A stretch of DNA of 30,057 bases from Marinospirillum sp. (GTDB lineage Bacteria; Pseudomonadota; Gammaproteobacteria; Pseudomonadales; Halomonadaceae): assembly GCF_014859565.1 (NCBI RefSeq), contig NZ_JACUUA010000025.1:1-30057 (forward strand), written 5' to 3'. Below the pieces are notes generated by a model. That model had not been told where the DNA came from. It ran no database searches and was given only the letters and a program-made list of their open reading frames with translations. The translations under genes were made by a program, and so were the position numbers. The number at the start of each line of letters is the position of its first letter. Positions within the stretch are counted from its first letter, which is position 1. Positions 8,526-17,024 of this stretch are shown piece by piece.

Positions 8526-10777
8526 TCCAGCGGTGTTAGTGGCGCAAAACCCAACACTAGCCATTTTTCACCGTTGCTTTCAAAATTGATCAACAAACGG
8601 GTTCGATCACCTTCTCCTTCGGCATGGAGAATAATGCCCACGCCGAATTTTGTATGCTCCACCCGCTGCCCGATACGTAGATTGGCGGCTTGGGCGCTTT
8701 CTTGACCTCCACTGAGTGGATGACCGGCACCACCCACCCTAGCAGCTGCCGGGCGCGGACGTTCTGAGGCAAAATGCATCGGGCGACTAACGGATGAACG
8801 CAGGCGCACTTCATGCAATAAAGCAGCGGGTAACTCATTCAAAAAACGGGAGGGTCGGCAGAAGTTTTCCTTACCATAAATCCGACGACTTTCTGCATGG
8901 GTCAAATACAGGGTTTTCATGGCGCGAGTGATGCCGACATAACAGAGGCGACGTTCTTCCTCCAGTCCACCCGGTGAGTTTTCCGTCGCCATCTGGTGTG
9001 GAAACAGGCCTTCTTCCATACCGGCCAGAAACACCAGTGGAAACTCCAGACCCTTGGCGGTGTGCAGGGTCATCAGCTGTACGGCATCCTGATCTTCTTC
9101 CGCCTGATTGTCTCCAGCATCCAGACTGGCCTCGGTCAGAAACACCGCCAGCGCCTGCCGTCCTTCCAGATTAATCACCTCGCCTTCCTGAGCATCCAGC
9201 GGCAGCACCGACTCATGCTGCTGCACAGCGGTGATCAACTCCTTGAGGTTTTCCACTCGCGCCTGACCCTTTTCACCTTTTTCTTTGGCATGAAACTCCA
9301 TCAGCTCGGTGGATTCCAGCATCACCTCCACACTTTCGTGTAACTTCAGTGGCAGAGTGTCTTCATCCAGTTTTTCGATCAGCTCCACAAACTGCTGTAC
9401 GGTGGTGGCTGCACGTCCGGTCAGCAGGCGTTTGCTGATCATCTCCACCGCAGCATCCCACAGTCCTAGCCCTTCATCCCGTGCATAAACCCGCAGTTTT
9501 TCCACTGTGGTGCTACCAATGCCACGAGTGGGGGTGTTGATCACTCGCTCAAACGCGGCATCATCCTGACGATTCACCAACAACCGCAGATAGGCCAGCG
9601 CATTTTTGATTTCCAGCCGTTCATAAAAGCGGTGGCCGCCATACACCCGGTAGGGCATTCCCTGGCGTAGAAAGGCTTCTTCCAGCGCACGGGACTGGGC
9701 ATTGGAGCGATACAACACCGCACATTCACTGCGCAGACCGCCATCAAGAACATGTTCAGCAATGATGTCGACAATAAAGCGGGCTTCATCCTGTTCATTA
9801 AACCCGGCATAAACACGGATCGGATCACCCTGTGCGCCTGCGGTCCACAGGGATTTGCCCAGCCGTCCAGAGTTGTTGCTGATCAGCGCGTTGGCAGCAT
9901 CCAGAATGGTGGCGGTGGAGCGGTAGTTCTGTTCCAGCTTTAATAATTGGGCGCCGGCAAAATCCTGAGTGAAGTTCTGGATGTTCTCGATTTTTGCACC
10001 CCGCCAGCCATAGATGGACTGGTCATCATCACCCACTGCCATAATACAACCGCTGGTACCACGCAGCAGGCGCAACCAGGCATATTGCAGGCTGTTGGTA
10101 TCCTGAAACTCATCCACCAGCAGGTGAGTAAAACGCTGCTGGTAATGTTTCAGCAGGGCAGGCGTATCACGCAGTACTTCCAGCGCCCGCAGCAACAGCT
10201 CGGCAAAATCAAGCAACCCTTGGCGCTGGCAGAGTTCTTCATAAGTGGCGTAAAGCTCCTGCAGTCTGCGCTCAAACTCACCCCGTGCCAGCACATGAGC
10301 TGCACGCCGTCCTTCTTCTTTGTGGCTGTTGATGAATGCCTGCACCTGTTTGGGTGGTGTGGTTTCGGTGTCGTAATTCAGCTCTTTCATCTGGCGCTTG
10401 ATCAGACTGAGCTGATCATCACTGTCGAGGATCTGGAAATGCTCCGGCAGTCGCGCCTCGCGCCAGTGAGTTCTCAGTAAACGGTGGGACAGGCCATGAA
10501 AAGTGCCCACCCACATAGAGCGCAGGTTCAGGTTTAGCTGCGTCTCCAGCCGCAGACGCATTTCTTTGGCCGCCTTGTTGGTGAAGGTGACCGCCAGAAT
10601 GGCATGAGGAGACAAACCTTCATTACGCACCAGCCAGACAATCCGCTGCACCAGCACCCGTGTTTTGCCACTACCGGCACCGGCCAGCACCAGCATATCC
10701 TGATCCGGTGCCGCCACCACCTCGGCCTGAGCTGGGTTAAGATCCTGCAAAAGTGGGTGCGAATGAAGAGAAGTCAT
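8522..10777 (-). CDS. uvrD: DNA helicase II
   Basis: This 751-residue superfamily 1A helicase unwinds DNA 3' to 5' in nucleotide-excision and mismatch repair. Walker A is GAGSGKT (33-39), followed by VTFTNKAAKEMR (motif Ia), VDEFQDTN (motif II), GDDDQSIYGWRGA (motif III), LEQNYRST (motif IV), LMTLHTAKGLEFP (motif V) and VGITRAM (motif VI). The C-terminal HTKFGVGII module is the Tudor-like tail found in UvrD/PcrA. The sequence follows E. coli UvrD closely in the parts I can recall, which favours UvrD over Rep. The first ATG at 10777 has AGGCAG about 9 bases upstream. I see no LexA box in front. It converges on the mscK gene with no room for an intergenic terminator. Confidence 0.97.
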   Translation of the reverse strand: MTSLHSHPLLQDLNPAQAEVVAAPDQDMLVLAGAGSGKTRVLVQRIVWLVRNEGLSPHAILAVTFTNKAAKEMRLRLETQLNLNLRSMWVGTFHGLSHRLLRTHWREARLPEHFQILDSDDQLSLIKRQMKELNYDTETTPPKQVQAFINSHKEEGRRAAHVLARGEFERRLQELYATYEELCQRQGLLDFAELLLRALEVLRDTPALLKHYQQRFTHLLVDEFQDTNSLQYAWLRLLRGTSGCIMAVGDDDQSIYGWRGAKIENIQNFTQDFAGAQLLKLEQNYRSTATILDAANALISNNSGRLGKSLWTAGAQGDPIRVYAGFNEQDEARFIVDIIAEHVLDGGLRSECAVLYRSNAQSRALEEAFLRQGMPYRVYGGHRFYERLEIKNALAYLRLLVNRQDDAAFERVINTPTRGIGSTTVEKLRVYARDEGLGLWDAAVEMISKRLLTGRAATTVQQFVELIEKLDEDTLPLKLHESVEVMLESTELMEFHAKEKGEKGQARVENLKELITAVQQHESVLPLDAQEGEVINLEGRQALAVFLTEASLDAGDNQAEEDQDAVQLMTLHTAKGLEFPLVFLAGMEEGLFPHQMATENSPGGLEEERRLCYVGITRAMKTLYLTHAESRRIYGKENFCRPSRFLNELPAALLHEVRLRSSVSRPMHFASERPRPAAARVGGAGHPLSGGQESAQAANLRIGQRVEHTKFGVGIILHAEGEGDRTRLLINFESNGEKWLVLGFAPLTPLD

Positions 10778-10931
10778 GTTAACTGCCTGAAATATAATGG
10801 AATTGATTGGTGCTATCGGTTATTCTAGTACCAAATATTAACATAGTCCTGATGGTCAGCCTTCTATAAGTCTGATATACATTGTTCAAGAGTGTTGACC
10901 AACAATAAAAAATGGAACACCTGAGACCCAC

Positions 10932-13319
10932 ATGAAGGACTCTCAAGAAACGCAGAAAAGCCCGGATAACTTCCCGCTTTATCATTTGCTGATTCCTGCG
11001 GCAGGGCTTGCCACGCTGCTGTTGTGGCTGCTGGCTTTTGCTGCGTCCAGAATTCCTGCTGATCTGCTTGGTATGGCTCTGCTGTTGCTGAGCCTGCCTT
11101 ATATTGCGCTGCTTTTATACAGCCAGCGCAACTGCCGGGAACTGACCACACTTCGCCAGAATCAGCAGCAGATGCTGCAAAGAAACCTGGAGCTTGAGGC
11201 TGAGTTTCTGCAGCATGAGCACGCACTGCAGCAGGAAATACAAGCACACGCCAAAACTCACCGCGAGTTGACCGAACAGCGCCAGCGCATTGGTCAGGCC
11301 ATCGAAGCCAGCCGCCTGGGCTTATGGGACTGGAATCTGGAAAATGACTCCATCTACCACTCTCATTTCACTGAGATTTTTGGTTATAAAGAAGACGAAA
11401 TTCCTCATTTTATGGGGCATTTACAGCCCTTGGTGCATCCTGATGACTACCCGCGCCTGCGCCAGACTCTAGTGAGCGCCCTGAAGGGACACACGGCACA
11501 TTTTCAGTGTCGTTTTCGCATCCTGCACAAATCCGGTGAGTGGCGCTGGCTGGAAGACCATGGTGAAGTGGTGGATCGCCATGAAGCGACCGGTGCGGCT
11601 CGAAGAATGCTGGGAACCCGCCGCGACATCACCGAAGATCAGGAAAAAGATGATTACCTGCAATTGGCTTGGAAGGCTTTTGAAGCCTCCGGTGAAGCCA
11701 CCTATATTGTGGATGCACAGAGCCGAATTATTTTTATTAATCAGGCTTTTGTGGAGGTGACCGGCTATTCTCGCCACGAGATTTTAAACCAGATCTTCTG
11801 GGAACTGCCTTGTTTTGCCAAGAGTCTGGGGGACTACAAAACCATTTCTCGTAACCTGCGTAACGAAGGCCGCTGGGAAGGTGAACTGACCCAGCAACGC
11901 GCCAATGGTGAGACTTACCCCCAGTGGCTACGAGTCATTCGGGTGGTCAGTGGTTTTCAGCAAGACTCTTACACCATTGGCATCTTCTCGGATATGACCC
12001 AGCGGCGTGAGGTGGAAGCAAGGCTGAATTATCTGGCGGAATATGATGAGTTAACCGGACTGGCTAACCGCCGCCAGTTTTATGACCGAATGCACCAGAA
12101 ACTGGCTCAGGCTCGCCTGCAAGGTAAAGAGCTGGCCTTGCTGGTTTTTGATATTGATCGTTTTAAGGCATACAACAATTCACTGGGTCACCATGCCGGG
12201 GATCAGGTGCTTAAGCAGGTGGCGGAACGCTTATCGAAAGTTCTGCCGGATGCCGCCATTATGGCGCGAACCGGTGGTAACGAATTTGCTGTGCTACTGC
12301 GTGCTACGGAGTCCAGAGCACTGATGGCGGCAGAATACCTGCAGCAGAAATTGCATCAACCCTTTTATCTGGATAACCAGGAACTGCGCCTGACATTAAG
12401 CATGGGTATCAGCTGTTATCCACAACACACCCACGAATTGCAGGTGCTGATCAATCAGGCTGATCAGGCACGTTTACGCTGCAAAACACTGGGTGGTAAT
12501 CGTATTCAGGTGTACAACGAAGAAATCCGCCAGAACAGCCTGGAACAACTTCGGTTGGAGCAGGATCTGCGCAAAGCACTGGAAAGACGCGAGATACAGG
12601 TTTATTTCCAGCCCAAGCTGGAACTGAGCAGTGGCAAAATTATTGCGGCAGAAGCCTTGGCACGCTGGCACCATCCAGAGCAGGGCAACATCCCACCTTC
12701 CGTTTTTGTACCGCTGGCAGAACGTACCGGCTTGATCAATCTGCTGGGTACTCTGGTGCTGGATATCTCCTGTGCTCAGGCCGCGTCATGGCATCAGCAG
12801 GGTTATGCTATTCAGGTGGCGGTGAATATTGCTGCACAGCAGGTAGAAACCGGACAATTGGTGGAGCAGGTTGATCAGCTACTGGAGCAATACAATCTCC
12901 CGTCTCGCCTACTGGAACTGGAACTGACCGAAAGCACTCTGATGGAGGATGCAGAAGCCTCTATCATTGAAATGCAGCACCTGAGAGCCAGAGGCGTCTC
13001 CCTGGCCATTGATGACTTTGGGACGGGGTATTCATCTCTCAGTTATCTGCAGCGTTTTCCGTTAAATGTGCTGAAGATTGATCGCAGCTTTCTGATCTCG
13101 GAAAACGGCCATCAGAACCAGGGCACACTGACCCGAGCGATTATTGCGCTGGGACATGGGCTGGGTATGAAGGTGGTGGCAGAAGGAGTAGAAGAAAAAG
13201 AACAACTGGACGAGCTGAAACTGCTGGGATGTGATTTTGCGCAGGGATTTATCATCAGCCGCCCAATACCTGCCAATGAATTTAATCAGCTGCTGGAACA
13301 CTACCAGTCAGCTGATTAA
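10932..13319 (+). CDS. Membrane PAS-PAS-GGDEF-EAL protein with degenerate GGNEF site
   Basis: The 795-residue protein has two membrane segments (about 18-38 and 43-63), a coiled coil (about 68-118), a PAS domain of the fold-3 type (about 119-237; HPDDYPRLRQ, GTRRDIT), a second PAS domain (about 246-358), GGDEF (about 365-530) and EAL (about 540-790). The cyclase signature is GGNEF (448-452): the metal-binding acidic residue is Asn450, so cyclase activity is unlikely. DIDRFK (407-412) is kept. The EAL site is complete: AEALARW (573-579), VNIAAQQ, ELTES, IDDFGTGYSS (693-702), LKIDRSF and VVAEGVE. I expect a phosphodiesterase whose GGDEF may be a GTP-sensing or structural domain (inference). The start at 10932 has only a weak GAG upstream. 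It ends 6 bases from the convergent hexR stop. Confidence 0.95.
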   Translation: MKDSQETQKSPDNFPLYHLLIPAAGLATLLLWLLAFAASRIPADLLGMALLLLSLPYIALLLYSQRNCRELTTLRQNQQQMLQRNLELEAEFLQHEHALQQEIQAHAKTHRELTEQRQRIGQAIEASRLGLWDWNLENDSIYHSHFTEIFGYKEDEIPHFMGHLQPLVHPDDYPRLRQTLVSALKGHTAHFQCRFRILHKSGEWRWLEDHGEVVDRHEATGAARRMLGTRRDITEDQEKDDYLQLAWKAFEASGEATYIVDAQSRIIFINQAFVEVTGYSRHEILNQIFWELPCFAKSLGDYKTISRNLRNEGRWEGELTQQRANGETYPQWLRVIRVVSGFQQDSYTIGIFSDMTQRREVEARLNYLAEYDELTGLANRRQFYDRMHQKLAQARLQGKELALLVFDIDRFKAYNNSLGHHAGDQVLKQVAERLSKVLPDAAIMARTGGNEFAVLLRATESRALMAAEYLQQKLHQPFYLDNQELRLTLSMGISCYPQHTHELQVLINQADQARLRCKTLGGNRIQVYNEEIRQNSLEQLRLEQDLRKALERREIQVYFQPKLELSSGKIIAAEALARWHHPEQGNIPPSVFVPLAERTGLINLLGTLVLDISCAQAASWHQQGYAIQVAVNIAAQQVETGQLVEQVDQLLEQYNLPSRLLELELTESTLMEDAEASIIEMQHLRARGVSLAIDDFGTGYSSLSYLQRFPLNVLKIDRSFLISENGHQNQGTLTRAIIALGHGLGMKVVAEGVEEKEQLDELKLLGCDFAQGFIISRPIPANEFNQLLEHYQSAD

Positions 13320-13325
13320 CACTCC

Positions 13326-14180
13326 TCAACGCAGACGATCCGGCAAGCGCAACCCCTGCAGACTACGTTTAACCGCTTGCAGGTGTTCCATCAGTTTGGG
13401 GCCACGCATTTTTGCTACACCCACTGCCAGCACATCAATCAACACCAGATGCACTATCCGTGAACTCATTGGGGTGTAGATTTCAGTATCTTCGGGAACA
13501 TCCATGTACAGCGGTAAGGTCACCATATCAGCCAGGGGTGATCCGGAAGGACATAAACCAATCACACTGGCACCCACTTCTTTGGCCAGCTGCACACTTT
13601 GCATCAGTGATTTGGTACGCCCAGTCTGGGAAATAGCGACCACTACGTCACCGGGTGACAAGGTCACCGCAGACATGTTTTGCATGTGGGGGTCGGAATA
13701 AGCCGCTGTAGACATCTGCAGGCGGAAAAACTTGTGCTGGGCATCCACTGCGACAGCGCCGGAAGCACCAAAACCATAAAACTCCACCCGATTGGCATTG
13801 GAGAGCAGGGCGATTGCTTCCTGTACTCGTGCTGTGTCCAGCTTGTCACGCATCTGCAGCAGCACACCAATGGTGGAATCAAAAATGCTGCGCGAGAACT
13901 CTGCAACAGTATCACCATCGTTCATCGAGAACTGGGTAAAGCTGCTGTCTGTTGCCAGCACCTGCGCCAGTCGCAATTTAAAGTCCTGAAATCCATCACA
14001 ACCCAGTGCTCGGCAAAAGCGCACTACGGTCGGCTCACTGACATGCGCCTCGGTTGCCAGATCCACAATACGCATGTGGATCACTTCGTTGGGAAACTTC
14101 AATACATAGTTGCCCACCTTCTGCTCGGAGCGGCGGAAGGTGTCCATGGTCTTGCGTAGGTGTTCCAGAATATTAATCAC
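13326..14180 (-). CDS. hexR: RpiR-family transcriptional regulator HexR
   Basis: This 284-residue regulator has an N-terminal winged HTH (about 1-77; ATEAHVSEPTVVRFCRALGC is the helix-turn-helix) and a SIS sugar-phosphate-binding domain (about 120-270; FYGFGASGAVA, DVVVAISQTGRTK, DVPEDTEIYTPMSSR). The order and key stretches match HexR of gammaproteobacteria, which represses or activates central carbon genes such as zwf, edd and eda in response to 2-keto-3-deoxy-6-phosphogluconate. None of those targets is in this window, so hexR stands alone here. It converges on the c-di-GMP gene at 13319 and diverges from a small unknown gene across about 200 bases that contain short repeats. Confidence 0.95.
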   Translation of the reverse strand: MINILEHLRKTMDTFRRSEQKVGNYVLKFPNEVIHMRIVDLATEAHVSEPTVVRFCRALGCDGFQDFKLRLAQVLATDSSFTQFSMNDGDTVAEFSRSIFDSTIGVLLQMRDKLDTARVQEAIALLSNANRVEFYGFGASGAVAVDAQHKFFRLQMSTAAYSDPHMQNMSAVTLSPGDVVVAISQTGRTKSLMQSVQLAKEVGASVIGLCPSGSPLADMVTLPLYMDVPEDTEIYTPMSSRIVHLVLIDVLAVGVAKMRGPKLMEHLQAVKRSLQGLRLPDRLR

Positions 14181-14250
14181 GATTCAGTCAGTTCTTATTG
14201 GCGATACACCGGCCTATTCTACCCATGTCCGAGCAGTGGTATGAACCCAT

Positions 14251-14302
14251 TTTTTGGATCACTGTCAAAAAGTCGCCGTAAAAGTGAAATATTGGCGTAA
14301 AA
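14251..14302. promoter_or_regulatory. Short repeats in the hexR upstream region
   Basis: The stretch 14181-14382 separates hexR from the small gene. It holds an inverted repeat, TTTTTG (14251-14256) and CAAAAA (14266-14271), and a direct repeat CGTAAAA at 14277-14283 and 14296-14302, 19 bases apart start to start. These may be operator elements for either gene. I could not place a convincing -35/-10 pair. Confidence 0.25.
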
Positions 14303-14382
14303 AATGCAGGCTACACTCTGTCTCACATTGCCTCACTGACGCCCCGCACGATTTGATGCACTGCTTTTGGAGGAGATCCAAC

Positions 14383-14583
14383 ATGCGACATCATCCAGCA
14401 ACTGATCAGGTAAAAGCTGACATCCTCAGCATTTTTAAAACCTACACAGAAAGTGAACGCGAAGCCCGACAGAAACAGGAAGCCGAACGCCTGCGTCGCG
14501 CCCGACAAACCATTGAAGAGCGGCGAGAACAACAGCAGCTACAGGAACAGCTAAGTAACGGCTGGGATCTGGAGTTGCACTGA
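14383..14583 (+). CDS. Small Arg/Glu/Gln-rich helical protein, function unknown
   Basis: I choose ATG 14383 because it has an excellent ribosome binding site, GGAGGAG at 14369-14375, seven bases upstream; the longer reading frame from 14254 has no such signal. The product is 66 residues. From about residue 20 it is a charged, probably alpha-helical or coiled-coil segment rich in Arg, Glu and Gln (EREARQKQEAERLRRARQ), ending in the short acidic WDLELH. There is no signal peptide, membrane segment or cysteine. I do not recognise the family. It lies between divergent hexR and dsbB. Confidence 0.75.
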   Translation: MRHHPATDQVKADILSIFKTYTESEREARQKQEAERLRRARQTIEERREQQQLQEQLSNGWDLELH

Positions 14584-14611
14584 GCCGAAATATTCTGGGC
14601 AGGGGGCTTTA

Positions 14612-14677
14612 ATGTGGATCGGGAGCTTTATGTTTATTAAAAAGTTTAATAAGCTTCGTCCGACGGCTCACCCTTAA
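14612..14677 (+). CDS. Possible 21-residue leader ORF before dsbB
   Basis: ATG 14612 is preceded by AGGGGG (14601-14606) at 5-base spacing. The frame runs 21 codons (MWIGSFMFIKKFNKLRPTAH then Pro) to TAA at 14675-14677. The stop overlaps AAGGA (14676-14680), the ribosome binding site of dsbB. The frame also contains the palindrome at 14634-14652. It may couple or gate dsbB translation; it could equally be chance. Confidence 0.3.
   Translation: MWIGSFMFIKKFNKLRPTAHP
14634..14652. repeat. AT-rich palindrome before dsbB
   Basis: TTATTAAA and TTTAATAA are perfect reverse complements around a 3-base centre. It may be an operator or an RNA hairpin located 37 bases before the dsbB start. Confidence 0.45.
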
Positions 14678-14688
14678 GGAACCTGCCC

Positions 14689-15189
14689 TTGAATACCCTT
14701 CAACTGACGGCATTAATTCAGCGCCGAGGCCTGCTGCTTGTCTTGATCGGCTCACTGCTGATTCTGGGCGCTGCTTTTGCTTATGAAAAAATCACTGGTT
14801 TGTTGCCCTGCCCGCTGTGCTGGCTGCAACGAGGTGTGTTTATTGGTTTTGCTGCACTGAGTCTGGTCGGCCTGCTGTTACAACGCTTTAAAATGGTGCG
14901 CTGGTTGTTGGTTATTGCTTTTACACTCTTGACCCTGTCCGGTATCGGTATTGCCCTGCGTCACCTTTATATCAAGCTGAATCCACAAAGTGTCAGCTGC
15001 GGGTTGGATGTAGACACCCTGCTGAGTTTTTTCCCCTTGCGGGATGCCTTAACGCAAATGCTGATTGGGTCTTCAGACTGTGCTCAGGCCGCTGACTTTC
15101 TTGGTCTGCCGCTGCCGAGTTGGAGCCTGACGGGTTACCTGCTGCTGGGTAGTTTGGCGATTTATGCCTTAATTCGTTCACCTCACTGA
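14689..15189 (+). CDS. dsbB: Disulfide bond formation protein DsbB (TTG start)
   Basis: This 166-residue inner-membrane protein reoxidises periplasmic DsbA and passes electrons to quinone. It has four hydrophobic segments (about 14-32, 48-64, 70-90 and 143-162). The first periplasmic loop has the CPLC pair (Cys41, Cys44) followed by WLQR with the conserved Arg48. The second loop has Cys104 and Cys131 (VSCG and SDCAQ), the pair that reacts with DsbA. Length is typical. The only usable start is TTG 14689, eight bases after AAGGA; in-frame sequence upstream is closed by the TAA at 14675. A rare start codon behind an overlapping small ORF suggests modest or regulated translation (inference). No DsbA gene is in the window. 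Confidence 0.95.
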   Translation: MNTLQLTALIQRRGLLLVLIGSLLILGAAFAYEKITGLLPCPLCWLQRGVFIGFAALSLVGLLLQRFKMVRWLLVIAFTLLTLSGIGIALRHLYIKLNPQSVSCGLDVDTLLSFFPLRDALTQMLIGSSDCAQAADFLGLPLPSWSLTGYLLLGSLAIYALIRSPH

Positions 15190-15215
15190 CACCTGCCGGT
15201 CATCTAAAGCACCTA

Positions 15216-15238
15216 ACCTTCGAGGCATTCTCGGAGGT
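15216..15238 (+). promoter_or_regulatory. Hairpin sequestering the ribosome binding site of the OlsF-like gene
   Basis: ACCTTCGAG (15216-15224) pairs with CTCGGAGGT (15230-15238) over nine base pairs, one of them G-U, with a GCATT loop. The 3' arm contains GGAGG, the strong Shine-Dalgarno of the gene that starts at 15244. The structure could act as an RNA thermometer or as a translational switch. Confidence 0.55.
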
Positions 15239-15243
15239 GTGCC

Positions 15244-16953
15244 ATGATCAATATCGAACAGCTTGCTCAGGATCGTTTCCCATCACTGCATGACAAACCG
15301 CAGTTAATCCGCCAGCCGTTGTTATCACTGCTGAAAAACCTGTTTCACGAAAGTGAAATCAACTGCTTTCTGCAGGAACATACCGAGCTGGGGCCATTTG
15401 AATTCATCGATAAGGTACTGGAGTATTTCCAGTTCAGTTATGTGGTTTCTGCCCGTGAAAAAGAGCGTATTCCTGCCGAAGGTCGAGTGGTGATTGTTGC
15501 CAATCATCCACTGGGCACGCTGGATGGCTTGGTATTACTGAAACTGGTCAGCGAAATCCGTTCCGATGTACGCATAGTGACCAATGATCTGCTGTGGCAA
15601 TTCGAACCCTTACGGCCGCTGTTGCTGCCGGTGGATACTCTTGGGCAGAAGAATTATCGCCAGTCATTACAACAGGTTCAGCAGAGCTTGATGCAAGAGC
15701 AGGCGGTGATTGTTTTTCCAGCTGGAGAGGTCTCTCGGATGACTCCTGCCGGTATCAGGGATGGCGAGTGGCAAAAAGGTTTTGTTCATTTTGCCCGCAA
15801 AACCAACAGTCCAATTCTGCCAATTCACCTTGGCTGCCATAACTCTGCGCTTTTTTATTCGCTGTCACTACTGTATCGGCCGCTGGGTGGGCTGATGCTG
15901 GTTAAAGAAATGTTTCGTCAGCATGCCACCGACCTGCCGGTACGAATTGGCGATCTGATCCCGCTGGAGCATTTTGATTTACCGGGGCTGGCACTCAAGG
16001 CAAAAATCAAACTGCTGAAAAAACACCTCTACCGTTTACCTAAAAATAAAAAGCCTCTGTTTCTGACCCGTAAAGCCATTGCTGCGGCAGAAAACCCGAT
16101 ACAAGTTCGGGATGAACTGGAACAATCCGAACGACTGGGACAAACCCAGGACGGCTTGAGCATTTATCTGGTGAACTACCGTCCGGACTCGGTGGTGTTA
16201 CGAGAGTTGGGACGGCTGAGGGAGATTACCTTCCGTAGAGCAGGTGAAGGCACTGGCGAGCGCCGAGACCTGGATACCTATGATCGCAACTACCAGCAAC
16301 TGGTGTTGTGGAATGATGCGGCCATGGAAATTGTGGGTGCCTATCGGCTGGGTGAATGCAGCAAGCTGCTGGAGAAAAATGGGCTGGATGGTTTATATTC
16401 AGCCAGCCTGTTTAATCACCAGCAGAACCTGATGCCCCGATTGCAGGAAGCTGTTGAGCTGGGTCGCAGTTTTGTACAGCCAAAATACTGGGGCAAACGC
16501 AGTCTGGATTATCTATGGCAAGGCATCGGTGCTTACTTGCACACTCGACCACAAATCAAGTGGATGCTGGGGCCAGTATCCATTTCTGCCGCCATGCCAC
16601 CTGCTGCCCGTGACCTGCTGGTGATTTTTTACCGTTATTACTATGGTCAGACTCTGCACCTATCCACCGCCAGAGCGCCTTATATGGTCAGTGACTCTGG
16701 ACGAGCAGAGGCACTGGAGTTATTCAGCTTCAAATGTGCCAGAGAGGACTTTGTGGCACTTAAACAACGCCTGACCTGTTACGGCGTTACCGTCCCCACC
16801 CTCTACAAACACTACACCGATCTGTGTGAGCCTGGCGGGGTGCACTTTCTGGATTTCAGTGTGGATGCCGCATTCAATTACTGTATTGATGGTTTGGTAC
16901 TGGTTGAGGTGGATCAGGTCAAAAGCAAAAAAAGACAGCGTTATATTGGCTGA
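15244..16953 (+). CDS. olsF: Two-domain acyltransferase resembling bifunctional ornithine-lipid synthase OlsF
   Basis: The 569-residue protein joins two enzymes. The N-terminal half (about 60-270) is a PlsC-like O-acyltransferase with NHPLGTLDG (His88, Asp94) and FPAGEVSR (about 169-176). The C-terminal half (about 300-560) resembles the hemolysin-like GNAT family of OlsB: LREITFRRAGEGTGERRDLDTYD, then MEIVGAYRLGE and SLDYLWQGIGAYL. OlsF of Serratia is a known fusion of this kind that makes ornithine lipid from ornithine in two acylations. Order and motifs fit, so I give that as the likely role; the substrate amino acid is not proven by sequence. No Pho box is obvious upstream. The ribosome binding site GGAGG is ideal but lies in a hairpin. 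It ends at a strong bidirectional terminator. Confidence 0.8.
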   Translation: MINIEQLAQDRFPSLHDKPQLIRQPLLSLLKNLFHESEINCFLQEHTELGPFEFIDKVLEYFQFSYVVSAREKERIPAEGRVVIVANHPLGTLDGLVLLKLVSEIRSDVRIVTNDLLWQFEPLRPLLLPVDTLGQKNYRQSLQQVQQSLMQEQAVIVFPAGEVSRMTPAGIRDGEWQKGFVHFARKTNSPILPIHLGCHNSALFYSLSLLYRPLGGLMLVKEMFRQHATDLPVRIGDLIPLEHFDLPGLALKAKIKLLKKHLYRLPKNKKPLFLTRKAIAAAENPIQVRDELEQSERLGQTQDGLSIYLVNYRPDSVVLRELGRLREITFRRAGEGTGERRDLDTYDRNYQQLVLWNDAAMEIVGAYRLGECSKLLEKNGLDGLYSASLFNHQQNLMPRLQEAVELGRSFVQPKYWGKRSLDYLWQGIGAYLHTRPQIKWMLGPVSISAAMPPAARDLLVIFYRYYYGQTLHLSTARAPYMVSDSGRAEALELFSFKCAREDFVALKQRLTCYGVTVPTLYKHYTDLCEPGGVHFLDFSVDAAFNYCIDGLVLVEVDQVKSKKRQRYIG

Positions 16954-16973
16954 TCCTTATCACTCTGCTGGCG

Positions 16974-17009
16974 AAAAAAACCTCCGGTCTTTGCCGGAGG
17001 CTTTTTATT
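16974..17009. terminator. Strong bidirectional terminator
   Basis: A perfect 7-bp stem (CCTCCGG 16981-16987, CCGGAGG 16994-17000) with a TCTTTG loop is preceded by seven A and followed by CTTTTTATT. It serves the OlsF-like gene on the plus strand and the TsdA-like gene on the minus strand. Confidence 0.95.
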
Positions 17010-17024
17010 CAGTGATTGAATGGC

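Noticed and set aside
7707..8564. 285-codon open frame antisense to the MscK-type gene
   Set aside because: A shadow of the conserved MscS core on the opposite strand; no domain or start signal.
10778..10931. LexA (SOS) box upstream of uvrD
   Set aside because: No CTG-N10-CAG pattern found; the nearest sequences lack one half-site. The region holds only ATTGTT/AACAAT (10881-10906), which is too short to interpret.
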